Shown here one piece after another: positions 38,784 to 48,803 of a stretch of 64,000 nt of DNA. The position numbers and the translations under genes are program-made. The stretch is from positions 19,543 to 83,542 of the forward strand of contig JAXMBX010000018.1 in assembly GCA_046349635.1 (NCBI GenBank), read 5' to 3'. Source of the stretch: JAXMBX01 sp046349635 (lineage in GTDB: Bacteria > Planctomycetota > Planctomycetia > Planctomycetales > Planctomycetaceae). Below the pieces are notes generated by a model, which had not been told where the DNA came from, did no database searches, and saw only the letters and a list, made by a program, of their open reading frames with translations. The first letter of the stretch is position 1. Each line of letters opens with the position of its first letter.

Positions 38784-39395
38784 CTAGACCGCGCGACCGC
38801 GCCCCTGATAAATCCCCTGCTCGGTGATGATCTTGTCCATAAACACATCATGCGCCGCCGTCGGGATCTCTTCGAACAACTGGCATTCAAACGCGAGTGC
38901 CACCAGCGGGGTGTCCGGGCGAGCGTGTTCCAGCAACTTGTCGTAGTAACCTTTCCCATGCCCCATCCGGGCACCCGTCCGGTCAAAAGCGACGCCGGGA
39001 ACCATCACCAGGTCCAGTTCCTCGACCTTGACGTTCTTCTCGGGGATTTCGCGAAGATCCGCCCGGGGTTCGAGAATGCGATAGGTCCCCAGTTCGAGTT
39101 CGTCCATGCTCTCCAGGTGGAACAGTTCCAGTTCCCCGTTCAGGCACCAGGGAACGACCACTTTCTTGCCGCTGGCCAACGCATCGGGCAGCGACTGACG
39201 GGTCCGGACCTCGGAGCGGACGTCGACGTAAAACATCACGCAGGAGGCCGATTGATATTCCGGCAAGGCCATGAACTGCTCGCAGATCCGGCGCGAAAGT
39301 TCATCCTTCTCCTCCTGGGCGTTGCGATTGGCGTGCGCCTGTTCCCGGAGGGCTTTTTTACGGCTTTGAAACACGGTCAGTTGGTCAGGTGTCAT
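38784..39395 (-). CDS. 5-formyltetrahydrofolate cyclo-ligase
   Basis: 203 residues, the usual length for this family. The N-terminal RKKALREQAHANRNA is the ATP-binding Arg/Lys-rich helix. VMFYVDVRSEVRTRQSL, PGVAFDRTGARMGHGKGYYD with its Gly-rich nucleotide loop, and FECQLFEEIP complete the signature. The enzyme converts 5-formyl-THF to 5,10-methenyl-THF using ATP. Together with the Ftr-like gene downstream it places two C1-carrier enzymes (folate and methanopterin types) side by side. Confidence 0.9.
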   Translation of the reverse strand: MTPDQLTVFQSRKKALREQAHANRNAQEEKDELSRRICEQFMALPEYQSASCVMFYVDVRSEVRTRQSLPDALASGKKVVVPWCLNGELELFHLESMDELELGTYRILEPRADLREIPEKNVKVEELDLVMVPGVAFDRTGARMGHGKGYYDKLLEHARPDTPLVALAFECQLFEEIPTAAHDVFMDKIITEQGIYQGRGRAV

Positions 39396-39723
39396 CGTGC
39401 TACCTCGATTGGGATTCCAAGTTTCCCGGATCCTGAAAATTCCCCGGCGTTACACGGGGATTTTACACATTTTCAGGGGTTCTTGCACCCCTTTCAGCCC
39501 GGTTTCCCCAGGTTGAGAATGCGTATTGAAAGGCAGGACTTACGGCGAAAAACTGTCCCACCCCGATCAAAATGTCACACCTCCTCAAATACTACTTGCC
39601 AAAGTAAGAAAATCTCTATGTAGTAACACTAGCCCGATGGGTTTAAGGCGTTTCAGCTCCCTCCGGCCTTCCGTTCCCAGTCTCGACGATCTCCGCTCCC
39701 TTCTTCAGGGTAGGAATCTTTCC
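39396..39723. other. Divergent intergenic region with two hairpins
   Basis: No gene is recognised in 328 bases. An imperfect hairpin AAAATTCCCCG / CGGGGATTTT is at about 39437-39464, and AGGGGT-TCTTGC-ACCCCT is at 39475-39492. They may be regulatory or terminators of the cyclo-ligase side, but the genes are divergent, so a regulatory role is more likely. Confidence 0.35.
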
Positions 39724-41364
39724 ATGTCCAAATCTCCAAAGTCCTCTTCCGCCGGCCCCTCTCTCCTCACCGCTTCTCAGAAGCTGATCCGGGGGGTCCA
39801 GCGACGAATGCAGATCGACGCCATCGCGAAGTACTTCCTGGGCTGGCTCGTGGTCCTCGCCATCCTGTTTGGGGTCGGAGTTCTTGTGACGCGCGGCACG
39901 GGTTACGGACTTGGAGTGTTCAATCCCTGGACCGCCGCGGCCATTCTTCCCCTCGCTCTCCTGGGAGCATGCCTCACCTATCGCCGTCCCACCCCCAAGG
40001 CAGCCGCCCGGATGATCGACCGCTTCAAGGGAACCAAAGACCTCTTCCTCGCCACCGTAATGCTCGACAACGCGGTCGGGGACTACAAACCTCTCGTCTC
40101 CCACTCCGCGGAAGAAATCGCCGGCACGCTATCCCCCACGCGAATCGTACAGTTCCACTGGGGCCAACCTTTGCGGACCGTCCTGCTCACCGCCGCCGTG
40201 GTCGTGGTTTGTTTCTTCTTCATGCCGCAGTTCGATCCCTTCGGAAAGATTCAGGCCTCGGTCGTGAGTCAGGAGGAACAGAAAGAACTCGCCAAACTGA
40301 AAAATGAAACCCAGGTCAGGCTGGCGGAAATCAAACGGCAGGAAGAACAGTCCGTCGAAGCCAGGCAGATCGGCAAGGAACTGCAAGCGCTCAAGCAGGC
40401 CCTGAAAGCCGCCAAGCCGAGTGAGCCCCAGAAAAATCTGGAAGCCATCGCCAGCCGCCAGAAATCCCTCGGAGACCAGTGGCGCAAAATGAACGCCGAG
40501 AAGATGAAGTCCCTCCTCAGCAAGGGGGTCTCGTCTCAGGAATTCGGCCAGGACTCCCCCAAGTTCAACAAGTGGATGAAAGAACTCGAAGAGGGAAAAA
40601 CCGACAGCCTCAAGAAAGAACTCGCCGAGATCAAGCAGCAAATGAAGGAACTCGCGGAGACCAAGGACCCCGCGAAGAAGGCCGAACTGGAGCAAAAACT
40701 GAAGAAGCGCCTGCGGGACGTCCATGAATTCGCCAAGAACAAGGCCACCCAGAAGAAGCTGGCGCAAGCCCTCGACCGCGCCATGAAACAGTTGAATGCC
40801 GGCGCGAAATCCGAACAGCTTTCCAAGGACGCCAAGGAAGCCATGGAAAAATCCATGGAGCTTTCGCAGGAAGAGCTGGAACAGATCTCCAAGGACGCCA
40901 AGCAGATGAAGGACGTCGAAAAGGCCATGGAAGTCGCCCAGCTCGCCAAGCAGTTGAACCAGATGAAAAAACTCAACGGCGAGGAATGCGAGAAGTGCCA
41001 GTCGATGGAGGACTATGAAGCCCTCTTTAAGGAACTGATGGCCGAAATGGGCCAGGGTGAAGGGCAAGGGGACCAGGGGGAAGGCGAAGGAAAAGCCGCC
41101 GAGGAGGATGAATCTTCCAAGACGAAATTCAAGACCGAGACTGCGACTTCTCCCGTCACCGCCGGCAAGATGCTGATGTCTCTCAAGTCCCAGGGGAAAG
41201 GGGAAAAGGGAGATTCCACGGAGAAATACCAGAACCTGATGCGCTCCGTGAAGCAGGGGGTCAGCGAGGCCATCCAGCAGGAACAGATCCCCCCCGGTTA
41301 CCACGACAGCATCAAGTCCTATTTCCAGGATCTCGACAAGGAAGACGCGTCCCCGAAAAAATGA
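39724..41364 (+). CDS. Membrane-anchored coiled-coil protein
   Basis: 546 residues. Three hydrophobic segments, at about 41-60, 68-84 and 160-178 (TVLLTAAVVVVCFFFMP), are followed by a long Lys/Glu/Gln-rich coiled coil (about 185-430) with QEEQKELAKLKNE and repeats such as KDAKEAMEKSMELSQEELE. A Gly/Glu-rich low-complexity stretch (EMGQGEGQGDQGEGEGK) and a short helical C-terminus end it. It resembles planctomycete proteins found near MoxR/VWA operons. The start at 39724 was taken because the upstream part of the frame lacks protein-like sequence. Confidence 0.72.
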   Translation: MSKSPKSSSAGPSLLTASQKLIRGVQRRMQIDAIAKYFLGWLVVLAILFGVGVLVTRGTGYGLGVFNPWTAAAILPLALLGACLTYRRPTPKAAARMIDRFKGTKDLFLATVMLDNAVGDYKPLVSHSAEEIAGTLSPTRIVQFHWGQPLRTVLLTAAVVVVCFFFMPQFDPFGKIQASVVSQEEQKELAKLKNETQVRLAEIKRQEEQSVEARQIGKELQALKQALKAAKPSEPQKNLEAIASRQKSLGDQWRKMNAEKMKSLLSKGVSSQEFGQDSPKFNKWMKELEEGKTDSLKKELAEIKQQMKELAETKDPAKKAELEQKLKKRLRDVHEFAKNKATQKKLAQALDRAMKQLNAGAKSEQLSKDAKEAMEKSMELSQEELEQISKDAKQMKDVEKAMEVAQLAKQLNQMKKLNGEECEKCQSMEDYEALFKELMAEMGQGEGQGDQGEGEGKAAEEDESSKTKFKTETATSPVTAGKMLMSLKSQGKGEKGDSTEKYQNLMRSVKQGVSEAIQQEQIPPGYHDSIKSYFQDLDKEDASPKK

Positions 41365-41451
41365 CCGCGATCCGCGATCGATCGCTGGGCCGTCCGTCCT
41401 TCATCGTCCCCACGATCGCACGACTCTCGAATCCTCTCTCACGATTGCCGA

Positions 41452-42505
41452 TTGAAGCGAGCCACTTTGGATAACGTAACCGGGGATCACGCAGCCGGGA
41501 AACAACGATACTTCGCCCTGGGGGTTTTGCTGCTCCTCCTCGTGGGCTGGTGGGTGGCAATGTCCCCCTCTCCTCAGCCGCTCGTCGTCTATTGCGCACA
41601 CGATGCCGCATTCGCGGAACCCATTCTTAAAAATTCGAACGCGAAACGGGCATCCCCCGGAAATCCGCTTCGACACCGAAGCCACGAAATCCCTCGCCCT
41701 CGTCCAGTTGATCCAGTGCAGGAAGCGGCTCACCCCGTTGCGAAGTCTTCTGGAACGGCGAAATCCTGGGGAACCATGAATCTCGCCGCCAAAGGCCTCC
41801 TCATTCCCTACCAGGGACCGGGAGCCCGCAGAATCCCCGAAAATTCGCGACCCGACCGGACTTGACCGGCTTCATGCCCGCCTCCGGGTCTGGATCGTGA
41901 ACACGAAGTTCCTCCCGGCCACACAACACGCCATCGACAAGGCCTGGAACGAAAACCTCGGCCAAATTCGCCGACCATCGCCAAACCGTTGTACGGCAAC
42001 TACCTTTACCCATTACTCGGTCCTCTGGAAACTCTGGGGGGCGGGACAAGCTCAAGGCTCAGGTGCTTGACCGCCGCAAGCGCGGCATCCAGGAAGTGGA
42101 CGGCAACGCCCGCACCTTGGATCTCGTCGCCCAGGGGACTCTGGGCTGGGCCGGATTCACCGACACGGATGACTATCTCGTTGCCAAAGACCGGAAATTT
42201 CCGGTCGATTGCCTCCCGTCCGCGTAGAGACAGGAGGGACGATCTGTATCCCGAACACCATCGCAATCGTCAAGGAACCCGTCACCTCCCGGAAGCTCAA
42301 CGCCTGGTCGATTTTCCTCTCCGAGGAGACCCAGTCCTGGCTTTGGCAGACTCGGCCGCACGCCAGATCCCCCTCGGACCGGTGGATGAACGGAGACTTT
42401 CGCATGAAGTACGGCAACTGCAAACCTGGGCTCGAGACGGCATCGACCTCCGCTCTCTCGTACAGGCTCGCATGGACTGCCTCGACTGGCTGAAAGGAAT
42501 CACCT
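41452..42505 (+). pseudogene. Ferric-iron-type ABC substrate-binding protein, frameshifted
   Basis: Reading starts at a TTG (41452). A membrane-spanning signal follows (FALGVLLLLLVGWWVAM), then VVYCAHDAAFAEPILK, the start of periplasmic iron- or thiamine-type binding proteins. ETGIPVEIRFDTEATKSLALV, TMNLAAKGLLIPYQ, RVWIVNTKFLP, TLGWAGFTDTDDYLVAK and ICIPNTIAIVKG follow in other frames. At least six frame breaks are seen between 41640 and 42400. The end near 42505 comes just before the permease start. Confidence 0.68.
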
Positions 42506-42508
42506 CCG

Positions 42509-43978
42509 ATGAGCCTCGTATGGGTGACATGGTGGACGTGGGGACGCACTGGCGATCGCGCCGCCCTCGCGCTCCCTCTGGCCGCCCGCCTCTCCGCACG
42601 GCTCAACACCTCGCGGAATCGCGAGAAGCTCATCGGCTGGATCATCCTCGTGATGACCCCCTTCCTGATGCCCGGCTTGTTCCTCGGTTATGCCTACGGG
42701 CGGGGCATCTTGGCGCTCCGCGAATGGCAGGGGGTCAACGAACTCTTCTATGACCTCCTCCTCCTGTTCCGCCTCGTCCCCGTCGGCACCCTGATGCTCA
42801 CCTCGTCCCTCCTCCTCCGTTGTCGGACGCAGGAGCGTTCTGCCGCTTGCTCGCCTTGCCCGCCAACACTTCAGCGTGGCAACGCCACAGACTCGCCTGG
42901 GATTCCTGGGCGCGCGGCACGGGCCGCAAGTATCTCCCCGCCCTGGGTGTCATGTTTCTCTGGGCCTATCAGGATTTCGACCTCGCTTCCCTGATGGGAG
43001 TCTCCAGTTGGACCGTCTGGCTGTTTGATGCCCAGGTCGGCGGACTCCCACTCGCGGAAACGCTCTGGAAGACGCGCGGACCCCTCCTCCTCGAACTCAT
43101 CACCCTCGGCCTGATCCTCCGTCTGCCTCCTGGGGGAACCCTACGCCACCGATACGATCGAACGCGCCGACGCGAGGCACGGCAGCACACCCCTCCCTCG
43201 GTCTCTCTACCTGGTCGCCGCTCTCCTCATCGCTGTATTAGGCCCGATTCTCCCCGTCGGGCCGCGAAGCCTCGTGGGTGCCTTCGCCGTCTGGCGAAAT
43301 ACCCTCCAGCGTGCTCGATCTCCCGCGAAATCGGCCTCGGCCTGCTCAACTCCTCGTCGCCGCCGTCGTCATCCACTTTCTCTGCTCGAAAATCCTGCAC
43401 CGGCTGGACCCGCACTCCCCTGCAAATGCTCGGCCTTTCCGTTCTCGCCGTCGGACTGCTCGGTCCGCTCCCCCTGGCGCTCCTGATGGTCACACTCTTT
43501 CAGCGGACCTGGTTGCAGATATTCTATAACACGGGCCTCCCTGGCTCTGCGGACTGGTTCTCCTTCTCCTCCCCTACGCCCTCTCCCTCCGCATTCTCCT
43601 CTGGAACTTCCAGCCCCGCACACCCGAACTTCTCGCCGGATTCCTCGCCCGTTCTCCCGATGTGGTTCAGCATCGCTCCGGCCAACGCATCGTCTGGCGG
43701 CTCCACACCGCAGCTCTCTGGTCGTTCGCCCCGATCTGTTACCTCGGCCACTTGATCCGACGCTCGATCGCTCCTCGCCCCTCAGCGCCACCTCCGCAAC
43801 CGTCCGCCTGTACAACCTGATGCACTACGGTCACAACGCCTCCCTCTCGACGCTCACCGCGCTGACCGTCCTCGCCCCGCTGTTGCTGCTCGCCGTTCTT
43901 TACGCCTGCCGTATTCCGCTCCAGAAGGGACAGTGTCATGACCACTCCCCTGGACTCTCGACACCGCCCTCCCGGTGA
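42509..43978 (+). pseudogene. ABC transporter permease, probably iron(III)-type, frameshifted
   Basis: Membrane protein read across several frames. LAARLSARLNTSRNREKLI is followed by MPGLFLGYAYGRGILA, typical of the first half of Fe3+/thiamine permeases. LMGVSSWTVWLFDAQVGGLP and TRGPLLLELITLGLILRLP then follow. The second half includes LGLSVLAVGLLGPLPLALLM and LLLLAVLYACRIPLQ near 43905. Two permease halves in one protein are usual for this class. Breaks are near 42830, 43130, 43300, 43400, 43560 and 43790. It is between the binding protein and the ATPase. Confidence 0.65.
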
Positions 43979-44841
43979 AAAGAACTTCCCGGCTGGATCG
44001 GGCCACGCTGCAGATCCACGCCGGGACAACCGCGCTCCTCGGCGATTCCGGGGCAGGAAAGACGAGCCTCTTAAACCTCCTCGTCGGTTTTGAACGCCCC
44101 CACTGCGGGCGCGTGCAGACGCAACTTCCTCAAGCCACCCATCGCATCCCACCGTTCTGCCTCTGCGACTCCCTTGGCCCCACTTGAAAGTCCAAGTGCG
44201 CATCTCGAAGCCGTCATCCCTTCCGATATTCCCGCCCCGCGTGGAAGAACTCCTCCGCGCCTTTGATCTGCTCGAATTGCAGGAGATGTTCTGCACTTCT
44301 TTCTCAGGGGGAGCGAGGCCGCCTGCCGTCGCCCGCGCCCCAGCACCGAAGCTCGCATCCTCGTTCTCGACGAGAGCTCCTCGCCGCCGTCGGTGCGACC
44401 CGCGTCGGCCGCTTATTGGGATGTGCTCCAGCGCCGAATGCCGCACCAAACACACCTCCCCTCGTCATGGCGACCCACAACCCCGAGATCGTCCTCCGCG
44501 AAGCGGAACAGGTCATCTGCCTCGATCGGGGAACCGTCGCGTTCGCCGGCTCGGTCCAGGAGCTTTACTACTCTCCCCCCACCCGCGACGTCGCCCGTTT
44601 CCTCGGCCCCATCAACTGGATCCCTCGCGATGAATCGCTCCGCTGGACCGGACTCCCTTCGACGGCGGACATCATCTCCCGCCCCGAGCAGATTCGAATC
44701 GAACCTGCCGCGGAAAGCCCTCTTGTCGTTCGACAAGCGCAATTCAGCGGTGCGATTGAAGAAGTCCGGATCGACGATCTCGAAACCCACGGCACACGCC
44801 GCTTCTTCCATCGCCCGGCCCGCCCGTTGCTCTCCTCGGGC
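43938..44841 (+). pseudogene. ABC transporter ATP-binding protein, frameshifted
   Basis: The ATG at 43938 overlaps the permease end. Walker A is in LLGDSGAGKTSLLNLLVG. The signature region reads LSQGERGRL in another frame, and Walker B is near 44360. VMATHNPEIVLREAEQVICLDRG is the H-loop and switch area. The C-terminus IRIEPAAESPLVVRQAQFSG and PARPLLSSGMHVAIRV resembles a TOBE-type domain of iron/sulfate-type transporters. Breaks near 43965, 44130, 44195, 44310 and 44390 interrupt it. From about 44460 the frame is open and runs on without a stop into the NHL lipoprotein, so the true end is unclear. Confidence 0.68.
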
Positions 44842-45762
44842 ATGCACGTCGCCATTCGCGTCCTCGCCTTGCTGCTGCTCTGCGTCGGCATGAGTGGCTG
44901 CCTGAACGCCTCCGCTCACAGCCGTCCCCTCTCCGCCAAATCGACCCGCAGTTGGAACCTGCCCGCGGTGAAGTCCACCCTCCCCGCGCCACGCGGCGTC
45001 CATGCCGCGACATCGGGCGAGTTGTACGTCCTCGATAATGCCGGCCGGGTTCTCGTGTATGACCGGGATCGGAAATTCTCCCGCTCCTGGTTCATGCCCG
45101 AATATTCCGTCGGCAAGCCCGAACGCCTCTGCCTCCTCCGCGATGGCCGGATCGCCGTCGCCGATACCCACTATCACCGCATCGTCTTTTTCGATCCCCA
45201 GGGGAAAGTCCTCCAGATGATCGGGAAATATGGCAGCGGACCCGGAGAATTCGTCTATCCCGTCGCCCTCGATGAGGATGAGGCGGGCAACATCTATGTC
45301 TGCGAATACGGCGGCAACGACCGCGTCCAGAAGTTCGACAAGCAGGGGAAGTTCCTGCTCGAATTCGGCAGGTTCGGGACCGGCGAAGGTGAGTTTCAGC
45401 GCCCCAGCGGCATCGTCTGCCGCAACGGCACCCTCTATATCGTCGACGCCTTCAACAACCGCGTCCAGATGTACGACGAACTGGGGAAATACCTCGGCCT
45501 CCTCGGACGCGGCGACCGTCTCGCGGAATTGAACTACCCCTATGACCTGGCCATCAATCCCGCCGGCGAACTCTTCATCGTCGAGTACGGCGGCAACTGC
45601 GTCACCCGCCTGAGCCCCCAGGGTGAACTCCTCGGGCGCTTCGGCCTGACCGGTTCCAATGTCGAACCCTTCTCCACCCCCTGGGGAATCACTCTCGACC
45701 AGTCCGGCCGCATTTATGTCGCGGACACTGGCAATCGCCGCGTCACGGAGTTATCCCCATGA
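44842..45762 (+). CDS. NHL-repeat lipoprotein
   Basis: 306 residues from the ATG at 44842. The N-terminus MHVAIRVLALLLLCVGMSGC is a lipoprotein signal with Cys20 as the lipid site. The rest is a six-bladed NHL beta-propeller with blades such as HYHRIVFFDPQGKVLQMIGK, GSGPGEFVYPVALD, GGNDRVQKFDKQGKFLLEFG and GEFQRPSGIV. Such propellers bind proteins or glycans. The frame is open upstream into the ABC ATPase, so either the start is internal or the two are fused. Its last four bases overlap the next start. Confidence 0.75.
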   Translation: MHVAIRVLALLLLCVGMSGCLNASAHSRPLSAKSTRSWNLPAVKSTLPAPRGVHAATSGELYVLDNAGRVLVYDRDRKFSRSWFMPEYSVGKPERLCLLRDGRIAVADTHYHRIVFFDPQGKVLQMIGKYGSGPGEFVYPVALDEDEAGNIYVCEYGGNDRVQKFDKQGKFLLEFGRFGTGEGEFQRPSGIVCRNGTLYIVDAFNNRVQMYDELGKYLGLLGRGDRLAELNYPYDLAINPAGELFIVEYGGNCVTRLSPQGELLGRFGLTGSNVEPFSTPWGITLDQSGRIYVADTGNRRVTELSP

Positions 45763-48700
45763 AGAGACTCCGACGCTTCTTCTATTCCATCTTTCCTCCC
45801 ACACGGCGCCCGATCCGCCGCTGGGACGTGATCCCGCTCGTCCTCTTTCTGCTCCTCTTCGGCGGCACGTGGTTCTGGCTGGAACTGACGCACCGCGTCA
45901 CCTTCCTCCGCCCCTCCGCAGCCCTGCTGCTCCTCTTCTGCCCCTGGATCTGGTGGATGCAGATGGCCGGATACGGCGGACTCAGCCGCGCCCGCGGCCA
46001 ATGCGCCCTCTGGGTCCGCTGGCTGATGATGGCCCTCTTCATCATGGTCCTCGCCGATCCCCGCGCCGTCCGCACCAGCAAGCAACGCGCCGTCATGTTC
46101 GCCGTGGACGTCTCCGAATCGATTGGCGAAGGTTCCGTCGACAGCGCCCGTAACTACGTCCTCTCCGTCGTCGCGGATAAACCCCAGAAGGACGAAGCCG
46201 GGCTGGTCACCTTCGGCGGCAACGCCGCCGTCGAACTCCCTCCCCGCACCTCCTTCCCGCTCGAGGCCTTCAACTCCCGCATCGATCGGGACGGCACCAA
46301 TCTCGAACAGGCCCTCTCACTCAGTGCCGCCATGCTCCCCGATGACAAGCAGGGGCATATCGTCCTCATCACCGATGGCGTCCAGACCGCGGGCAGCGTC
46401 AACGCCATCGTCGACAATCTCAAGTCCCGCAATATCTCCGTGGACGTCCTCCCCATTCAGTATCAGTACGACCGGGAAATCTTCCTCGAACGGCTGGAAC
46501 TCCCCCAGAACGTAAAGGTCGGCGAAAACTACGAGGCGATCGTCATCCTGAACTCCCTGCAGCCGGGCTCCGGAAATCTCGTCCTCCGGGAAAACGGCAA
46601 AGTCATCTCGCAGCAAAAGGTCGAATTCCAGTCCGGCAAGAATCGCTACACCATCCCCGTTTACTTCCGCGAACCGGGCTACTACGAATACGCCGCCACC
46701 ATCGAGCCCAAGCCGAACGAAGATCACATCCCCCAGAACAACACGATTCTCAATAACCTCTTCCTCGCCGGAGAGGGACGCGTCCTGGTCGTTTACGATC
46801 CCTCCGAGCGGGACAACCTCCAGGACCGGCAGAACCTTGTCCAGGCGCTCCGGGAAGAAAAACGCGTGGTCGAAGAAAGGAGTGCCCTGGATCTCCCCAC
46901 CGATATCGCCTCCCTCATGGGCTATGACTGCATTGTGTTCGTGAATGTCCCCGCTGATGCGGTCGACGTCGTACAGCAGCAGGCGATCCGCAACGCGGTC
47001 CACGACCTGGGCATCGGCTTCCTGATGATCGGCGGAGCGAACAGCTTCGGCGCAGGAGGTTATCACCATACCGCCATCGAGGAAGCGCTCCCCGTCTCCA
47101 TGGACGTCTCCCAGAAAAAAGTCCTTCCCAAGGGCTGCCTCGCGATCATTCTCCACACCTGCGAATTTCCCGAAGGCAACACCTGGGCCAAGCGCATCAC
47201 GAAACAGGCGATCCAGGTCCTCGGAGAACAGGACGAAGCGGGCGTGCTGAATTACGACACCGGGGTCATCGGCATGGGCGAACAGTGGGTCTTCAAGCCC
47301 ACCCCGGTCAAGGACTTCGAAAAAATGGCCACGCTCATCAATAACGCCGCACCCGGAGACATGCCCACTTTCGGCGGCACAATGACCCTCGGCCTCGCCG
47401 AACTCAAGAAAAGCGACGCCGCCACCAAGCACATGATTATCATCTCGGACGGCGACCCGGGCGCCCCGCCTCCGCAACTCGTCAAGGACTACATCGACGC
47501 CAAGATCAGCGTCACCATGGTGGCGATCTTTCCCCACGGCGGACAGGACATCAGCAAGATGAAGGCCGTCGCCAGTGCGACAGGCGGACGCTACTACTTC
47601 CCCTCCGACCCCGCGGAACTCCCCAGCATCTTCATCAAGGAATCCAAGACCATCAAGCGGAACATGGTCCAGGAAAAGCAGTTCGTTCCCGAGGAACAGA
47701 TGCAGTCCTCCGTCATGAAGGGGATCACCAGCCTCCCCCCCTTGCACGGATTCGTTCTGACCACGCCTAAGTCCCGCGCGGAAACCATTCTTCAAGTCCC
47801 TCCCGACAAGGATTCCGAAGGAGATACTGATCCGGTCCTCGCGAAATGGCGTTTCGGATTGGGGACCACCGCCGCCTTCACCTCCGACCTCGGAACGAAG
47901 TGGGGAAAAGACTGGCTCGGCTGGGATCACTACCGCCCCTTCCTCAAGCAGTTGATGATCGATATCTCACGCGTCAAAAGCGACGGCCACCTCCGGATGA
48001 ACAACTATCTCGCCGGCAACGAAGGGGTCATCGTCGTCGAGGATTTCCATCCGCAGGAAATGTTTCTCGATATGAAAGGGATCGTCCGCGACTCGCGCGG
48101 CAAGGATGTGGCGGTCGCGCTCAAACAGGTCGGGCCGCGCCGCTACCAGGCGAAAGTCCCCCTCTGGGGCAAAGGCCGCTACCTCGTCTCCATTGAAGGC
48201 AAGTCCGGCAACCGCGTCGACCGCGCCAACAGCAGTTGGATCGTTTCCTATTCTCCCGAATACCTGCGCTTCCGTTCGAATCCATTGACGCTGGAAGAGA
48301 TCGCCGAGAAGACCGGCGGCCGCATTCTTCCCGCCGATCCCAAACAGTCGGAAATCTTCACCGCCGCACGCCAGGTCCGCCGCAGCACCCGCCCGATCTT
48401 CGACTGGTTCCTGATGGCCCTCGCCTCGCTCCTTGTGATCGATGTCGGCGTGCGCCGCATCCATCTCGACTGGGCGTTGGTGAAAAGCTGGATCTTCCGC
48501 AGCAAGTCCACCGCCGCTACGACCCAGATGCTGGGAACCCTTCTCGAAAAGAAGCAGGAAGTCGGCCAGCAGTTCGAGACGTTGCGCGCGGCACTGCCGA
48601 AACGTCCTCGTCCTCCGGATGCCGCCGGCGGCAAACCGGTCACCCCTCCCAGGACTCCGCCCCCTGCACCGGGACCGGCCGCCACCCCATCTCCCGACGC

Positions 48701-48767
48701 CGGGGCCTCCACCACCGGAAAACTCCTGGAATTGAAACGCAAACGCCAGCAAGGCGATCAGAAATAA
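45759..48767 (+). CDS. Large VWA and GATase-like membrane protein
   Basis: 1002 residues. Membrane helices are near 26-44, 53-66 and 86-99. The first VWA domain has a full MIDAS start DVSESIGEG at 117-125 and FGGNAAVELP, IDRDGTNLEQAL and VLITDGVQ. Residues about 345-480 resemble the glutamine-amidotransferase-like domain of planctomycete and proteobacterial VWA proteins (GRVLVVYDPSERD, IGGANSFGAGGYHHTAIEEAL). A second VWA-like part follows with MIIISDGDPGAP. A membrane segment near 885-905 and a Pro-rich tail end it. Start overlaps the lipoprotein stop (ATGA). A scaffold role with MoxR is inferred. Confidence 0.85.
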   Translation: MKRLRRFFYSIFPPTRRPIRRWDVIPLVLFLLLFGGTWFWLELTHRVTFLRPSAALLLLFCPWIWWMQMAGYGGLSRARGQCALWVRWLMMALFIMVLADPRAVRTSKQRAVMFAVDVSESIGEGSVDSARNYVLSVVADKPQKDEAGLVTFGGNAAVELPPRTSFPLEAFNSRIDRDGTNLEQALSLSAAMLPDDKQGHIVLITDGVQTAGSVNAIVDNLKSRNISVDVLPIQYQYDREIFLERLELPQNVKVGENYEAIVILNSLQPGSGNLVLRENGKVISQQKVEFQSGKNRYTIPVYFREPGYYEYAATIEPKPNEDHIPQNNTILNNLFLAGEGRVLVVYDPSERDNLQDRQNLVQALREEKRVVEERSALDLPTDIASLMGYDCIVFVNVPADAVDVVQQQAIRNAVHDLGIGFLMIGGANSFGAGGYHHTAIEEALPVSMDVSQKKVLPKGCLAIILHTCEFPEGNTWAKRITKQAIQVLGEQDEAGVLNYDTGVIGMGEQWVFKPTPVKDFEKMATLINNAAPGDMPTFGGTMTLGLAELKKSDAATKHMIIISDGDPGAPPPQLVKDYIDAKISVTMVAIFPHGGQDISKMKAVASATGGRYYFPSDPAELPSIFIKESKTIKRNMVQEKQFVPEEQMQSSVMKGITSLPPLHGFVLTTPKSRAETILQVPPDKDSEGDTDPVLAKWRFGLGTTAAFTSDLGTKWGKDWLGWDHYRPFLKQLMIDISRVKSDGHLRMNNYLAGNEGVIVVEDFHPQEMFLDMKGIVRDSRGKDVAVALKQVGPRRYQAKVPLWGKGRYLVSIEGKSGNRVDRANSSWIVSYSPEYLRFRSNPLTLEEIAEKTGGRILPADPKQSEIFTAARQVRRSTRPIFDWFLMALASLLVIDVGVRRIHLDWALVKSWIFRSKSTAATTQMLGTLLEKKQEVGQQFETLRAALPKRPRPPDAAGGKPVTPPRTPPPAPGPAATPSPDAGASTTGKLLELKRKRQQGDQK

Positions 48768-48803
48768 CAACCACTGGTTTTGAAACACCGAGGAACCGAA
48801 AAC

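Noticed and set aside
41638..44460. Several small independent genes in the iron transporter region
   Set aside because: Pieces in three frames join into one ordered binding protein, permease and ATPase, so they are fragments and not separate genes.
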